Positions 1 to 8,142 of a stretch of DNA of 64,000 nucleotides are shown piece by piece; position 1 is the first letter of the stretch; every line of letters begins with the position of its first letter. This DNA comes from Bradyrhizobium sp. CB82 (GTDB taxonomy: Bacteria > Pseudomonadota > Alphaproteobacteria > Rhizobiales > Xanthobacteraceae): contig NZ_CP121650.1 of NCBI RefSeq assembly GCF_029714405.1, forward strand, positions 8,499,001 through 8,563,000. The letters are read 5' to 3'. The notes beneath the pieces are model-generated. The model did no database searches. It had not been told where the DNA came from and saw only the letters and a list, made by a program, of their open reading frames with translations. Made by a program: the position numbers and the translations under genes.

Positions 1-441
1 GAATTCGAAGCGCTCCTGCACGATGCGGCCGAGGCCTTTATCGGCGACATCACGCGCCCGCTCAAGCAGATGCTTCCCGACTTCAAGCGGATCGAAGCCG
101 CGGTCCAGGATGCCGTCCTGAAGCGGTTCGGCATCGCGCCCCCTCTTCCTCCTCAGATCAAGGAAGCCGACCTGCGGGTGCTCGCGGCCGAGCAAAGGCA
201 GATTATGCCGCCGGGGACGGACGGCTGGCTCGCCGGGTTGACCATACAGCCGGCCCCGATCTTGGTCCGGCACCTTCAACCGGAAACCGCGAAGCGGATG
301 TGGCTCGATCGGTTCGAGACCCTGCGGCGAGAGAGGATTGTCAAGGGACAATCCCAGGTACCGGTGAAAGGCGGTGATATTTCTTCGGAACGGCTGGAGC
401 GCGCGGCCGTTTGCGCCTTTATGCCGAAGCAGGATGCGTAA
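1..441 (+). CDS. HD-domain phosphohydrolase (YfbR/DatZ superfamily), 5' end outside window
   Basis: The reading frame is open from base 1, so the N-terminus lies outside the window and 146 codons are visible. Visible residues 5-8 read LLHD, the His-Asp pair of an HD metal centre. They are followed by a DAAEAFIGDI stretch and, later, KEADLRVLAAE, a pattern typical of small HD nucleotidases found in phages and prophages. Members of this superfamily remove phosphates from (d)NMPs or (d)NTPs; the cyanophage S-2L dATPase DatZ belongs to the same broad group. Substrate cannot be read from the sequence. The gene ends 13 bases before the next plus-strand gene, so the two are probably co-transcribed. 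A role in nucleotide-pool control is inferred from the PurZ-like gene that converges on this pair. Confidence 0.75.
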   Translation, partial: EFEALLHDAAEAFIGDITRPLKQMLPDFKRIEAAVQDAVLKRFGIAPPLPPQIKEADLRVLAAEQRQIMPPGTDGWLAGLTIQPAPILVRHLQPETAKRMWLDRFETLRRERIVKGQSQVPVKGGDISSERLERAAVCAFMPKQDA

Positions 442-454
442 CAGGGCCGGGTCG

Positions 455-1822
455 ATGTCATTGCGTAAGGACGTTTCGTTGGACGAGCTCGCCCGGGTCG
501 GGAATGTCGCGCAATTCGTGAGCTTCTCCCCCGATGCGAACCGACCGCGTCAGGAATTCTGCCGCGTCGCCGGGTTCGACGCGAACCACAAGTTCCCGAC
601 GTTGGCGGACGCGCTCCGCAGCCTGATCGCGCAAAGTCCCGAAGGGACGATAAATCTTCGCAGCTTCACGCCGGACAGTCCGAGAAGCCGCGACTTCCAT
701 TACGGGCTCTCCGATCTCACGCAGGTCGAGGCGCTGGTCCGACGCATGTCGGCCGAGGGTCTGTTCGTCATCGCGAACGAGACGGTCGACGTCTCCGATG
801 GCGGCGTGTCCGGCGTAATCCAGGGCGGCGTGGCCGAGTTCGCCCCGGACGACACGCCGCGCTGCGTCGAAAAGGGCGGCACGGCGTCCCTCCCGCTGGA
901 CTGGGCTCTCGCCCTGATCGAGACGGTGTACGGCATCCCGGTGGAAACGGTCGACGCCGGTCGCGGGCGGCTCGAGTTCAGCATTCATCCCAAGCCACGT
1001 GGCTGGCGGCGAACGCACACCTTAATGTGGGAATACGAAGGATCGGACAGCGCGCCCGCCATGGCGGCCGTCAGATGGCCGAACCGCTTCAGCCGATTGA
1101 TCGGCGACAAGACATTCGGTCTGTTGATCGCCCACGTCATGGGCCTGCCTGCCCCCCGCACGACCTGCATTTCGCGGCGCATCGCGCCGTTCACGTTCGG
1201 CGAAGCGACCTCGTCGAAGGAAGTGTGGACGCGCACATGCCCGCGCGAACAGGAGCCCGGCAGATTCACCACCGTCAAGGGCTGGCTCGATCCGTTCCGC
1301 CTGCTCAACGCGGAAGACCCGAGCGGCGAAGCCATCTCGGCGATTCTCTCTCAGGCCGCAGTTCCTGCTTCCTTCGCCGGCGCGGCCATCACGGATGCGC
1401 GTGGTGAGGTCGTGGTCGAAGGTGCCGCGGGGGAAGGCGATCGCTTCATGCTCGGCCAGAAGGTGCCGGAACGCCTGCCCCGAAACATCGTGGGCGATGT
1501 CGAGGCGATTTATCGCCGGACGAAGGAGCGGCTCGGGCCGGTGCGGTTCGAGTGGGTCCACGACGGCAAGCGCGTCTGGATCGTCCAACTTCACAAGGGC
1601 GCCACGGACAGCGCAGCGTCTACGCTCGTTCCGGGCGAAGCCGACCGCTGGGAGACGTTCGACGTGTCGAACGGACTGGAAGAACTGCGCAGTCTGCTGC
1701 ATCGCCTGCCGTCGGGTGTCGGCGTCCGCATCTGCGGCGAGGTCGGCTTGACGTCACATGTGGCCGATCTGCTGCGCAAGCATCGGCGCCCTGCTCGTCT
1801 GACCGAGAGCTCGGCGGCGTAG
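455..1822 (+). CDS. PEP-synthase-like (PPDK N-terminal, ATP-grasp-like) protein, unknown function
   Basis: This 455-residue protein has no confident family name here. Three stretches recall the ATP-binding N-terminal domain of PEP synthase/PPDK: TVDVSDGGVSGVIQG near residues 110-124, GDKTFGLLIAHVMGLPAP near 217-234, and GPVRFEWVHDG..WIVQLHKG near 361-382, the last resembling the usual IEWA-DG-LWILQARP end of that domain. No phosphohistidine or PEP-binding domain follows, so it would be a stand-alone nucleotide-binding unit. The frame is open upstream to 374, but ATG 455 is preferred because it clears the HD gene that ends at 441. It ends 8 bases short of the convergent DUF7002-type gene. The family call is inference from motif resemblance. 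Confidence 0.5.
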   Translation: MSLRKDVSLDELARVGNVAQFVSFSPDANRPRQEFCRVAGFDANHKFPTLADALRSLIAQSPEGTINLRSFTPDSPRSRDFHYGLSDLTQVEALVRRMSAEGLFVIANETVDVSDGGVSGVIQGGVAEFAPDDTPRCVEKGGTASLPLDWALALIETVYGIPVETVDAGRGRLEFSIHPKPRGWRRTHTLMWEYEGSDSAPAMAAVRWPNRFSRLIGDKTFGLLIAHVMGLPAPRTTCISRRIAPFTFGEATSSKEVWTRTCPREQEPGRFTTVKGWLDPFRLLNAEDPSGEAISAILSQAAVPASFAGAAITDARGEVVVEGAAGEGDRFMLGQKVPERLPRNIVGDVEAIYRRTKERLGPVRFEWVHDGKRVWIVQLHKGATDSAASTLVPGEADRWETFDVSNGLEELRSLLHRLPSGVGVRICGEVGLTSHVADLLRKHRRPARLTESSAA

Positions 1823-1830
1823 GTCGCCGT

Positions 1831-2526
1831 CTACGGTCCCTCGGCCGGATCGCTGCCTTTGCGCCGCCACAGCGCTTTCTTCTCGCCTTTGAAGACGCGA
1901 TGCGCCGCCAGAGCGTGAGCTTCGATGTCAGGCACGCCGCCCATCACGGTCAACTCGACTACCGCGTCCTTGATCGGCTTCTTCAACTTCTTGCGGCGCT
2001 CATCGAAGGGAAAGTCGGCGATGGGCATGAACGTGCTGCGGCCCCTCGGGACCGGATTGTAGATCGTGGCGCCGCTGTTGATAGGACTGAGCGTGATGAC
2101 GTCGCGATGCGCGGCGACCAGGCTCTCCGTATCCAGCGTGATGACGGTCTGCGGTTTGTCGCGATAGGCCCGTGCACCGAGGAGCCCTTGAAGGCGATCC
2201 TTGGAGAGCCAGAAGAACACCCGCGCGTTCAACGTTTCGAACCACTCTTCGGGCGTCGTGCCGTCCGTCAGGCACTTCTCCAGCGCGGAGCGGGTCATCG
2301 GCTTCTGGTCGCGGACCACGGCCGCCGGCAACCCGTCCCGCGATATCTTGACCGATTCCGGTCGGCGTTCGGATTCCAGCTTACGCCGTTCCTCGCCCTG
2401 GAGTTCATAGAGGTCGAGCAGCGCTGTCGTCGACAACAGACCGTGGCGGGCGACCGACTTCCAACTGGCGTCTTCCGCCATGTGGTAGAGACGCGGATAG
2501 TTCTTCAGCAGATCTTCTTCCGTCAC
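1831..2526 (-). CDS. DUF7002-type protein coupled to the PurZ-like gene
   Basis: This is a protein of about 231 residues with the pattern YPRLYHMAEDASWKSVARHG near the N-terminus, RVFFWLSKDRLQGLL in the middle and ITLDTESL..TLSPINSGAT after it. I associate this layout with the DUF7002 family, whose activity I do not know. The N-terminal LYH-x(n)-GLL layout faintly recalls ADP-ribosyltransferase-fold proteins such as DarT (DUF4433); that is speculation. GTG at 2526 is chosen because it overlaps the stop of the upstream kinase-PurZ gene in a 4-base GTGA junction and has an AAGGGA-like ribosome site. A TTG at 2532 is also in frame. The coupling implies matched expression and probably a shared function with the upstream enzyme. 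Confidence 0.6.
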   Translation of the reverse strand: MTEEDLLKNYPRLYHMAEDASWKSVARHGLLSTTALLDLYELQGEERRKLESERRPESVKISRDGLPAAVVRDQKPMTRSALEKCLTDGTTPEEWFETLNARVFFWLSKDRLQGLLGARAYRDKPQTVITLDTESLVAAHRDVITLSPINSGATIYNPVPRGRSTFMPIADFPFDERRKKLKKPIKDAVVELTVMGGVPDIEAHALAAHRVFKGEKKALWRRKGSDPAEGP

Positions 2527-4121
2527 CGCCAATCCCTTCGATCGATGACGCCAAACTTGGCGAACCGCGTCGATATCAGCGACACGGGTGCGTTCGCAAC
2601 CGCCTCGACGGAAGCGATGAATCGGTGTGTTTCGGCCGTGAGCTGATCGAAGGACTGGGCCTTGCGGTTGTCGACGCTGATGTAGTCCGAGAACGACAAT
2701 GCAACGTCGGTCGCTCCGTTGAGGACCGACGAACGACGAAGCTGCTCCCAGTCGAACTCGGCGATCCGTCGCTGATTTCCCGAGACGGATCCGACTTCGG
2801 TTTTCAGGATATCGTCCAAAGGCACGCCGGACCGCCTGGAAACGGTTTCGAAATCGATCTCGATTCCCATCGGACCCGACTCGCCGCCGACCCGGATCGG
2901 ATATCGTCTCATGACCATGACGACGCGACGCACGCGCGACGGAGCTATGCCGGCGTCCGCCAGACAGCCGGCCGTAGTGGTCTCGCGCGCTGTGACGTGC
3001 GGATAGTGTCCGTGATGGATGCTGAGCCCGGTGCCTTGGGTGCCTTCGAGCATCACGCGCGTTCCCGAGGAATACGCCTTCTCGAGTTCCCGGCCGACCG
3101 AGCCGACGAACGGCAACAGGTCGGGATGATGTTTCGCCAACCGAACCGGGCCGCCCAACATCGGCTCCTTACTTCGATTCAATATCTTACGCGCCAACGC
3201 AGATCCGGCGCCCTGTTTCGTTGATCCGATCGTTCCCAGACCACCCTCGCGGCTTTCGAACGCGACGTCGGCCTCCTCTATCACCATGGCCTGCTCGTCG
3301 ATGACGATGCGACGCGCCGCGTCGCATTCGGCGATCTCGCGGAGAATGCGCGTGGGCGAAATCGTCGAACCGGCCGCGATCAGTATCTTCGCATCCGGAT
3401 TGGACCGGGTGCCGGACGGCAACTGTCTGTAGTTGTACCTGGGATCCGCGACCTGGTGGCCGGCATTGGGGCCGCCGACCCGCACCAGGATGCCGTATTC
3501 CATAGCGATATGAGCGCAGATGTGCCCCTTGCCTTCGCTACCGTACTGGCCGCTCACGATCGCGTCGACGAGCGGAACGGCGGCACCCGGGAAGAGCGCG
3601 AGTCCCGCCACGGCCAGAGCAAGCAGAGATGCAGGCTCGCGGTCGCGATTTTCGACCACCCTGTCGGCCGTGGCATCCAGCGACCAAACGCCGGCTTCGG
3701 TCGGATCAGCTCTGACCTGGTCGTACGTCATGCCGGTGTCGGCGACAGAACCGCGGTCTTCGTAGCGCTTCTTGACCACCTCGAACGGTGCCCTGACATG
3801 CACGTGGACGAGCCGATCGCCGTATGTCTCGCGGAGGTGCGCGACCTGCGGGGCGGTCCTGACCGCATCAATCAGGATCACGTCCTTCCCTTCGTGCTCG
3901 GCGACATATCGAGCGATGCCGTCGCGGACCCATCTTCCGTCGGTGTCCACGTCCAACCGCTTGCTTGCCTCGAGCAGCGCATCGCGTTCGTTCGGACACC
4001 CCTCGTCCAACAACAACGTTCGCGTGGAAATCCGGTGGGAACTGAATCTACGAAGCAGCTCGTCGGCCAAGGCCGACTTTCCGACCGCAACCGGTCCCGA
4101 AATCGCAATAATGTAACGCAC
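2523..4121 (-). CDS. P-loop kinase fused to PurZ-like adenylosuccinate synthetase
   Basis: This is a 532-residue fusion. Residues 9-16 (GPVAVGKS) form a Walker A motif of a small nucleotide/zeta-like kinase domain covering about 1-165. From about 185 on it is an adenylosuccinate-synthetase fold: GQYGSEGKG at 191-199, GGPNAGH at 226-232, TIGSTKQGAG at 297-306, EGTQGT at 359-364, and YPIRVGGESGP at 417-427. In PurA the first motif reads G-D-E-G-K-G and its Asp is catalytic; here it is Ser195. That change, with the IGSTxQG and IRVGGxSG motifs, is what I recall for phage PurZ, which joins dGMP and aspartate toward 2-aminoadenine. The catalytic-type His (His232) is kept. Start is GTG 4121 with CAGAGG upstream. 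The gene is translationally coupled to the DUF7002-type gene. Product specificity and a role in phage defence are inference. Confidence 0.85.
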   Translation of the reverse strand: MRYIIAISGPVAVGKSALADELLRRFSSHRISTRTLLLDEGCPNERDALLEASKRLDVDTDGRWVRDGIARYVAEHEGKDVILIDAVRTAPQVAHLRETYGDRLVHVHVRAPFEVVKKRYEDRGSVADTGMTYDQVRADPTEAGVWSLDATADRVVENRDREPASLLALAVAGLALFPGAAVPLVDAIVSGQYGSEGKGHICAHIAMEYGILVRVGGPNAGHQVADPRYNYRQLPSGTRSNPDAKILIAAGSTISPTRILREIAECDAARRIVIDEQAMVIEEADVAFESREGGLGTIGSTKQGAGSALARKILNRSKEPMLGGPVRLAKHHPDLLPFVGSVGRELEKAYSSGTRVMLEGTQGTGLSIHHGHYPHVTARETTTAGCLADAGIAPSRVRRVVMVMRRYPIRVGGESGPMGIEIDFETVSRRSGVPLDDILKTEVGSVSGNQRRIAEFDWEQLRRSSVLNGATDVALSFSDYISVDNRKAQSFDQLTAETHRFIASVEAVANAPVSLISTRFAKFGVIDRRDWR

Positions 4122-4351
4122 GCATAAACCTCTGATTGAAATGCCTCCTCGCGCAAGGTAAGTGTTGCGTGCTGCCCTTGTCTACACCGAACCGATCTTT
4201 CCGACGAAGTATCAAGGGATCCTCGCGGCCGAAGCCGCCCGCGGCAGCGGTGCGCCGCGGTACCCCCGAGCTGGTGGACCGCAGCATGCAGAACCGATTT
4301 GGACGGCCAAACGGACTTCGCCGCCCTCGGCCCCATGCGCGCCCGATCAGA

Positions 4352-5253
4352 TCAGCTTTTCCAGATCGCGCGCGTCTTCCAATCTCGAGGAAACCCCATC
4401 TTATCGATGGGAGTGTCGGGAAACTCGTCGATCAGGTCCTTCAACCTCTGAGCCCAGTTCGATGGTCCCGAGCATTTGTTGAGCATGATCTTGAGGCTTA
4501 CTGCCTGGGCGTACGTCCGGTCGTTCGGATTCAAGTCGTCATCGTACTGCCTGATCGTCGTGGGCTTCAGCGTGTACACGCGATTCCAGATGCGGCTGTG
4601 ATGCGCGCAGAGGTTTCGCAAGTAGGAGAGCGAAAGGCACCATGACTTCAGTGCAGGCTCTTGAAGTCCGATCAGCCACGCGACCGACTTCGAATTCGCC
4701 AAGTTGAGGTTTCTGACCAAGTTCGCGAGGCTACCGAAAGATATCGCTTCGACGATCATCCACGACGGCGGCATGTCGGGCACGTCGTAGCTCTCATAGT
4801 AGTGAGCGATGTGCACGGCCCTCTTCCGGGATCGGAATGTCCGATCTCGTCCTTCAGCTTCTGCAGAAGCTCTGCATGGTTCGTCGAAGCAGCAAAATGC
4901 TTCGGATCCAGAAACCAGTGAGAGTCATGCTTGATCCCAAGGGACTCGGTGAGGGCCGAGCGGATCGCGACCTCGATGCGATCGATTGCGTCGAGGAAGA
5001 TAACGCGAAGCTTGCGGTCAAAGGAGTAGAGAGTCGCGATCTGATCGAACGTGGTTCCAGCGTCGAACCTGTGTGTTCCGTCCGTCGATTGGAACGGCCG
5101 CATATACGCGGACAGTCGGTAATAGCCTATATGTCTGAGCGACATCTGGGCCGCTGCTCGGTCCGGAATCGTCAGACCACGGCCTTCCAATAGGGCCAAT
5201 TGGTCGGGCACCGACAGCGCCGGCTTCGTAAACGTTCGCGACTGTCTGGACAA
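4352..5253 (-). pseudogene. Abi_2 (AbiD/AbiF) HEPN family gene, frameshifted
   Basis: Two overlapping frames together make one Abi_2 protein. The first, from TTG 5253, carries SVPDQLALLEGRGL and LRHIGYYRLSAYMRPF, the family's N-terminal hallmark. The second, open from about 4816 to 4352, begins HIAHYYESYDVPDMPPSWM and carries the HEPN nuclease motif LRNLCAHHSRIWNR (R-N-x2-A-H). They join through a single frameshift near 4816-4835. Abi_2 proteins are abortive-infection RNases that act when phage infection releases them from control. The frameshift should prevent a full-length product unless it is a sequencing error or is recoded. The upstream pseudoknot is intact. Gene content to the right (ThiF, ImmA, AbiU2) supports a decaying defence island. 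Confidence 0.75.
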
Positions 5254-5254
5254 A

Positions 5255-5310
5255 AGAAAACCCCCCTGGTGCGCATCGTTGAGAGGCGTGGGGGGTGTTG
5301 ATGCGTTTTA
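5255..5310 (-). ncRNA. H-type pseudoknot just upstream of the Abi_2 gene
   Basis: Read on the minus strand, CGCATC (5305-5300) pairs with GATGCG (5277-5272), and CCCCCC (5295-5290) pairs with GGGGGG (5266-5261). The two six-pair helices interleave, which defines an H-type pseudoknot with loops of about 4, 12 and 5 nucleotides. The last helix strand is followed by TTTTCTTTTG, and the TTG start of the Abi_2 gene lies 8 bases past the G run. The same G run is the only ribosome-site-like purine stretch, so folding would hide it. The U-rich tail could also end a short RNA. Structured RNAs next to abiF-like genes are known (abiF RNA motif); whether this is that family cannot be decided by eye. Confidence 0.6.
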
Positions 5311-5451
5311 CTTACTGATTCCATCGAATGTAGTCAAGCCGTCCCACAACTCGAGGTTAACATATTGTGGCGACACGCTGCAACCCGCCTAAACCCCTCA
5401 ATCCACTTGGATTTTCCGCGGCTTCGCTGCGGTGCCAGACTACCTCGCGCT

Positions 5452-6850
5452 TCAACGGATGGCCGCTTCCGGTCTAGACTGTACGAACGGAAGGATCCCG
5501 GGTCTGGCCAGCATATGCCGGCGGCCGGCAGCGCGCCGACAGCTCCTCAACGCCATGGCGGCGAGATCGACGAAGGTGTCGTCGCTGACGGACCGGCCGG
5601 CTTGTGCCGCCTGGATCGCCGCCGCGACGACAGCCGTCGACGGCACGCCGAGACTGCGGCCGGCGATCATCAACGCCCCGCAGCGATCGATGCGACCGGC
5701 GTCGACGAGCTCTCGGAGCGCCGGGACCAGCGGAACTTCCAAGTGACCATCTTGCTGGGGCCACGCCTGCTCGGGCAAGCGCCCTCCGGGGAAGCCGTGG
5801 AGCCGAATGTCGAAGATCTCCGAGGGCGGCACCGAGGCCGGCATCGACGACGAGATCGAAGTTCGAACCAGCCGCGGCGCGCCGAGCCGCGAGATCGTCG
5901 ATGCCGACGAGCGCCAGCCCGGGGCTCGTCCGCCGAGAGCTTGGTGCCATCGACGAACCTGCTTTCGATGACCGTGGTGCCGAAGCCACTCGCCTCCGCC
6001 CACGTCGCCGCGTTGCGGGCCTTCTTACGGCCGATCCAGTCTGGCCCGGTCAACAACTGGATGGCGAGATTGCCGACCTCGGACTTGTCCGCGTCCTGAA
6101 GAAACAGGGAGATCATGCCCGGAGAAGTCCAATCGTCCACACCGCGGCCTGACCGAAATTGCCGAGCCCCAAAATCCAGTACGCCGCGGGCAAGTAGGCG
6201 AGATCGATGCCGGCAGCGTCTTCGCAGCCCGGCGACAACGCCGACAATCTCGAAGTCCTGCGACAGGCGAGCTTGTCGCCGAGCACGACACTGCGGAAGA
6301 CCTCGCCGATGCCATGGCGGCCGCCATCACGCCGCCAATTTCGTTGCCGCCCCGAGGCGGATCGGCCAACGCCTCGATGCCGACGAGGCCTGCCCAGCCA
6401 TCGGCCCTGCATAGCGCCCCGCCCTGCAAGCGCCGGCGCTCGGTACCGACGTGTAAGGCGATGGCCTGCGCGGGCGCAGCGGTAGAAAGGCACCCCGCGA
6501 ATTCGAGATGCCAACGGACGGGCCATCTGCCGAATTGCCCGACCACGGTCGTGTCGGAGCCGAGATAGACGCCGCCGGTGAACATTCGCACACCGCATTC
6601 CGCCGCGGTAAGCAGCCGCCTGGATCCACGGCACGCCAGTCACGGCATCGGCGGTCAGAACAAGCGCGGCCTGATCGAGCCTTCGCCGCGCGTCGTCGTA
6701 GCCGATATGGCCGTTGCCGCGCATGAGTGCCGAGCAGGCCCAGCGACCCCGGCGCGCGCCGACCTTGAAGGTCGGCGATGCGAGATCGCGCATGAGAGCG
6801 TTGTGATCGGGTCCCATGGTCTTGAAGACGAGATCGAGAACGATCGACTT
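5452..6850 (-). pseudogene. ThiF/E1-like Rossmann protein, decayed by several frameshifts
   Basis: Pieces of one protein appear in order in different minus-strand frames. Near 6840-6740 the frame reads VLDLVFKTMGPDHNALMRDLASPTF; near 6590-6530 FTGGVYLGSDTTVVGQFGRW; near 6420-6330 GWAGLVGIEALADPPRGGNEIGG; near 6210-6115 YWILGLGNFGQAAVW, a Rossmann glycine motif typical of ThiF/E1 adenylating enzymes; near 6110-5950 ISLFLQDADKSEVGNLAIQ; and finally DIRLHGFPGGRLPEQAWP near 5825-5770. At least three frame changes separate them, so the gene is dead. ThiF-like enzymes activate ubiquitin-like partners or small substrates and are common in bacterial conflict islands. It abuts an oppositely oriented ImmA-like fragment at about 6850. 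Confidence 0.6.
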
Positions 6851-6862
6851 CTCGCCGCGATT

Positions 6863-7250
6863 CTCGACGGCGCCGCGATGTGCCGCAGCGACGGCATTCC
6901 GGTGATTGCTCTGATCTTGCGGCACGACCGGTTGGACAATTTCTGGTTCACGTTATTCCACGAATTCGCACACGTCGTTCGTCACCTGAGCCCTGATCGG
7001 CAGCTGAAACTCGACGATCTCGACGTGGCCAGCTCCGAAACCATCGAAGCCGAGGCGGACGCGTTCGCGCGCAATGCCCTTATCCCTCCCACTATTTGGA
7101 AGCAAATCGTTGAGGACAGCAGCACGGAGGAGATCATCGATGCGGCCGAGAAAGCCGGAGTTCATCCAGCCATTGCCGCGGGCCGCTGGCGGTTCGAGCA
7201 TTCGGACTATCGCCGGTTTTCGAAGTTGATCGGCCGAGGCGCATTCTCAA
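6863..7250 (+). pseudogene. ImmA/IrrE (DUF955) metallopeptidase, C-terminal fragment
   Basis: The plus-strand frame reads LDGAAMCRSDGIPVIALILRHDRLDNFWFTLFHEFAHVVRH and then SSETIEAEADAFARNALIPPTIW. HEFAH is the zinc-binding HExxH-type motif of ImmA/IrrE peptidases, and EAEADAFA supplies the downstream acidic ligand region. Homology begins abruptly at about 6863, where the sequence to the left switches to a minus-strand ThiF-like remnant, so the N-terminal half (usually an HTH or linker region) is missing. Homology also fades after GRGAF near 7246, although the frame stays open to 7447. These peptidases cleave repressors that control phage or mobile-element genes. I treat it as a truncated remnant created by recombination. 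Confidence 0.7.
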
Positions 7251-7344
7251 ATCCGCCTAGGGATTGCCGCGCTCGTTGTTTTCGGCGCAGCACAATTGGA
7301 CGTCAGATCGTCTTTCGTTCGGTCTCCGGGTATCGCGTGGTCAA

Positions 7345-8142
7345 TCAGTCCGTAGGACTTAAATTGCTCGACCGCGGAGGGAAAGCTTGTTCGGCGCTAA
7401 GCTGTGGATCGGAAATCGACCTTAGCCTCGGATCAATCATTCCGTAGAGGACATCGCCGCTCTCGCGGAAGATCCGCTCACCTGGTTTTCCGCTGCCAGG
7501 TGTCGGCGGCAACTCGAATTTGACGGGAGTGACGTTGGGTTTGATGCCGTTCATATGCAACTGAGATAGCGACTGATAGAGCGCGTCGAGAAAACCGAGC
7601 AATTCCCTCACCTCGTCGACGCGAGTATTCACCATCAGAGCATCGGCGCCCGCCCGATCGATGCTCTTATGCGCGAAGATCTTGTGCCGGATCTCGCGAT
7701 ACCGCGCTTCATATACTTTGCGCCACTGGCCTACGGCCTTTCGCATGCCGCGCACATCATCCATCGTCAGATCGTACTTGCCACAGGCGTATGCGGCTGC
7801 GTCCTTCGGCGTCATGCCTTGAGCGATCCTGCGTTGCTCCAGGGCTGCTGCACTCAATGAGGCGATGTCCTGCGTCACCACGCCGAGCAGCTTGTCGATG
7901 TTGTGCAGGGACTTCGGGTCCTGGTCGAAGATGCGGCCTAGCACGACGAATGCCGACATCAGCAGCGCGTAGCGCGTAGTGATCCAGAACGTAGCGGTCT
8001 CGTTCATCCTCGCTAGGACGTCGGGGTTCTTACCCGGGACGAATTGCAGCGAGAGATAGCCAAAGAAGAACTGCTGCGCTGCTTCCTCCTCCGTACGGAA
8101 GATCGCAAGTTCATGCTCGAGCGAAGTCGGGTCGGTAGTCAT
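7345..8142 (-). CDS. AbiU2-type HEPN protein
   Basis: This intact 265-residue protein starts MTTDPTSLEHELAIFRTEEEAAQQ and continues with FWITTRYALLMSAFVVLGRIFD, the pattern of AbiU2-like abortive-infection proteins. REIRHKIFAHKS in the middle contains R-x4-H, the active-site motif of HEPN RNases. It is mostly helical by composition and has no membrane segment or signal. The ATG at 8142 is the only sensible start. It is the second HEPN gene of the island and, unlike the Abi_2 gene, it is not broken. It lies alone, pointing away from the integrase. Cleavage of RNA during infection is inferred from the family. Confidence 0.75.
   Translation of the reverse strand: MTTDPTSLEHELAIFRTEEEAAQQFFFGYLSLQFVPGKNPDVLARMNETATFWITTRYALLMSAFVVLGRIFDQDPKSLHNIDKLLGVVTQDIASLSAAALEQRRIAQGMTPKDAAAYACGKYDLTMDDVRGMRKAVGQWRKVYEARYREIRHKIFAHKSIDRAGADALMVNTRVDEVRELLGFLDALYQSLSQLHMNGIKPNVTPVKFELPPTPGSGKPGERIFRESGDVLYGMIDPRLRSISDPQLSAEQAFPPRSSNLSPTD

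Noticed and set aside
1..441. Firm naming of the HD protein as DatZ (dATPase)
   Set aside because: Many phage and bacterial HD nucleotidases share the visible motifs, and the N-terminus is missing; only superfamily level is supportable.
1552..2646. Open frame of 364 codons on the plus strand
   Set aside because: Spans the end of the PEP-synthase-like gene and the DUF7002-type gene in the wrong frame or strand; no family match.
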